DNA from: Desmodus rotundus
Taxonomy: Eukaryota; Chordata; Mammalia; Chiroptera; Phyllostomidae
Length of the DNA stretch: 64,000 nt
Direction: 5' to 3'
Assembly: GCF_022682495.2 (NCBI RefSeq)
Contig: NC_071388.1
Span: 175,117,622-175,181,621 of the forward strand
Made by a program: the position numbers and the translations under genes. This document shows positions 62,343 through 64,000 of the stretch, one piece after another (position 1 is the first letter of the stretch; every line of letters begins with the position of its first letter). The notes beneath the pieces were generated by a model that saw only the letters and a list, made by a program, of their open reading frames with translations, was not told the DNA's origin and ran no database searches.

Positions 62343-63714
62343 ATCCTCAGAAGACTTCCTCTGAGAAAAGACTCAGATGAGTTTGTGCTCTTTTAATGCT
62401 AGATTGATTTCAGTGATGTTTAAATCTGATTAAGGCAATCTTGAATTAACTTTTAATGTGATACTAATTTTTAACTTTCTTTTATTTATTTATCTATTTT
62501 AGCTTTCTATAGTATGTGTTTCCTTAAATTCTTTCAGTTGTGCATATTTTAATTATACTTACTAATGAGGGAATTGTTAGATAGTCATGTTTTAACTGTA
62601 GTCAAAAATTATGTGGAAAACTATGTACATAGCTACACTCTTTTGGTTTACATTGCCTGTAAAATTCTTGGCATTTTGTTTTTTAAACCAAAAACGAGGT
62701 AGTGGTATCTTTTCTTACTGTACCCTCATTGTAAGAATATAAAGTTGATACTGAAAATTCAAATCAATGCTATGGTGGTAATGTCAGAATATATAAAATT
62801 TCAAAAGTTCTAATAATTGTTTTCTTTGCTTGAAAGAACTAATGAGTTTCGAGCTTTAAAATACAAAAAAACTGTGTTTTCCAAAAGTGTAAATGAAAAG
62901 GAAATATGTATTGCAAAGTACAAAATCACACGAACAAGTATTTTTGTGCTTGTGCCTTAACTGATTAAGAACACTGTTTGCATGGAAGTTTAGAATTAAA
63001 TGTGCTTTTCAGGACAGATTTTAATGATTTTTTCTTTTGAAGCCTGCAGTCAGTCCAAGCAAGCACATTCAGTAACAAGAGCTTTCATTTTTCCTTTTGA
63101 ATATGCCTTCTTAACTCCACCTGTTTCTGGCTATATCGATGTAAAAACACATTGCTCATTTCATATTGCATACAAGTATCATTTAAGTTAACTATTAGGC
63201 TGACTTTATCTGGAATAAGGAAAACTCAAATTCATGACTGGCGGCCAAAGTTCCAATTTAGATTACTCTTGTTTTCCTAGACACTCTTCTCTTTCAACAA
63301 CTGTTCTTTCTTCCTTCCCTTCCCTCTACACCAGTCCCCATGTCCAGCTGATCTATATTCCAGGTCTTCATAGCAATACACTGTTCTCAGCACTGCAAAT
63401 GTTTCCACCTAAGACGGCTACTGTCCTGCTGCCCAACGCGGATAGGGTGGCAGTCATCTCCACAAGACCCTGCGTGTCCTGCTAAACTGATAAACTAGTC
63501 CTTGCTAGTGCCTATCAGCAAAATATACCCCTGAAAACATGCATTTTAATCATTCCTTACATAAACAAGACTCTTCTTTCACTAAATATTTAATTATTCT
63601 AATGTTGGGGGGTTTTTTGAGTGAGAGAGACATTTTTTGAGCTTCTAAGATCTGGCAGCATAGTTGATTACCCACGTAATTTTAGAGTTTATCTTAGAAA
63701 TGAAACAGTCATCT
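62343..63714. other. No gene seen
   Basis: AT-rich DNA. 63230-63490 is C/T-richer and holds a short frame without context. Confidence 0.4.
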
Positions 63715-63850
63715 GAGAGTCAAAAAATTTGGCTTCTGGTATCAGCTCCCGCACTATGCACCTGTCAGGTCTTGGAAAGGCCCTGCACCTCTCTGATGCT
63801 CATGTTCCTTATTTCTACACCACTGAGAACATTGGGACTGGTCATTTTTT
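63715..63850 (+). mobile_element. MIR SINE
   Basis: TTGGCTTCTGGTATCAGCTCC...CTTGGAAAGGCCCTGCACCTCTCTGATGCTCATGTTCCTTATTTCTAC parallels sense MIR (CGAATCCCGGCTCTGCC...CCTTGGGCAAGTTACTTAACCTCTCTGTGCCTCAGTTTCCTCATCTGTA). Confidence 0.65.
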
Positions 63851-64000
63851 AAGTCCACCCTTCTGCAGCATTTCAGGTGTGTTTCTTTATGAGTCTGCAA
63901 TTTTATAACAGTGCATCTCCATAAGAGGGGGATTGAATGTGGACCATTTAATCATTTCAGACCATTTAGCTCAATTCAAGGATCAGGGGACCACATCTTC

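Noticed and set aside
1..64000. CRISPR arrays, operons, phage or plasmid genes
   Set aside because: None seen. Repeats here are SINE, LINE, LTR and simple repeats of a mammalian genome.

Overview
This window looks like mammalian nuclear DNA from a bat, probably Yangochiroptera. The main evidence is five tRNA-derived VES-type SINEs. They share a GGCTCAG-like A-box region, a GGTTCGATTCC-like B box, a CCCAGTCAGGGCA core, a GGCAACCA segment, and a CT-rich tract before the A-rich tail. MIR and L2 relics, several ages of LINE-1, Tigger and mariner DNA transposons and solo LTRs fit the same picture. The sequence is AT-rich. There are no operons, bacterial-style genes, CRISPR arrays, rRNA genes or functional tRNA genes that I can see. 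Family names rest on remembered consensus sequences, not on a search.

The window is nearly a gene desert. The one stretch I would defend as protein-coding is a candidate terminal exon on the + strand at 12845-13075. It has a good 3' splice site, 76 codons ending in TAA, and an AATAAA signal about 190 bases past the stop with T-rich sequence after it. I do not recognise the protein, and I found no convincing upstream exons here. Its 5' part would lie far upstream, or the exon is a relic. All other open frames I examined are short, lack splice or start context, or lie in repeats.

Layout. 1-12.8 kb: AT-rich intergenic or intronic DNA with an antisense VES SINE (3.0-3.2 kb), a long decayed L2 (4.8-5.8 kb), MIRs, a CpG-bearing candidate conserved element (9.2-9.55 kb) and an antisense L1 (11.05-11.6 kb). 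12.8-13.3 kb: the candidate terminal exon and 3' UTR. 14-30 kb: antisense L1 pieces, a CpG-retaining patch (16.6-16.9 kb), a solo LTR (17.7-18.2 kb), VES SINEs at 18.7 and 24.9 kb (the latter inside an old L1), MIRs, and a second LTR (29.2-29.75 kb). 30-43 kb: L2 and L1 relics, a third solo LTR of 822 bp with near-identical 6-bp flanks (37.2-38.0 kb), and a short L1 insertion with a 16-bp target duplication (42.7 kb). 43-64 kb: a VES SINE with target duplication (43.6 kb), a candidate conserved element (45.1-45.5 kb), a Tigger-type element (46.26-46.78 kb), an internally deleted mariner (47.06-47.74 kb), a second Tigger-type element (52.5-52.8 kb), an L1 end (54.2 kb), microsatellites (57.4, 58.3 and 62.3 kb) and a fifth VES SINE (59.4 kb).

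I found no previously undescribed biological system. The most useful leads are the orphan terminal exon, the internally deleted mariner, the three solo LTRs (two with visible promoter and polyA signals) and the CpG-retaining patches.
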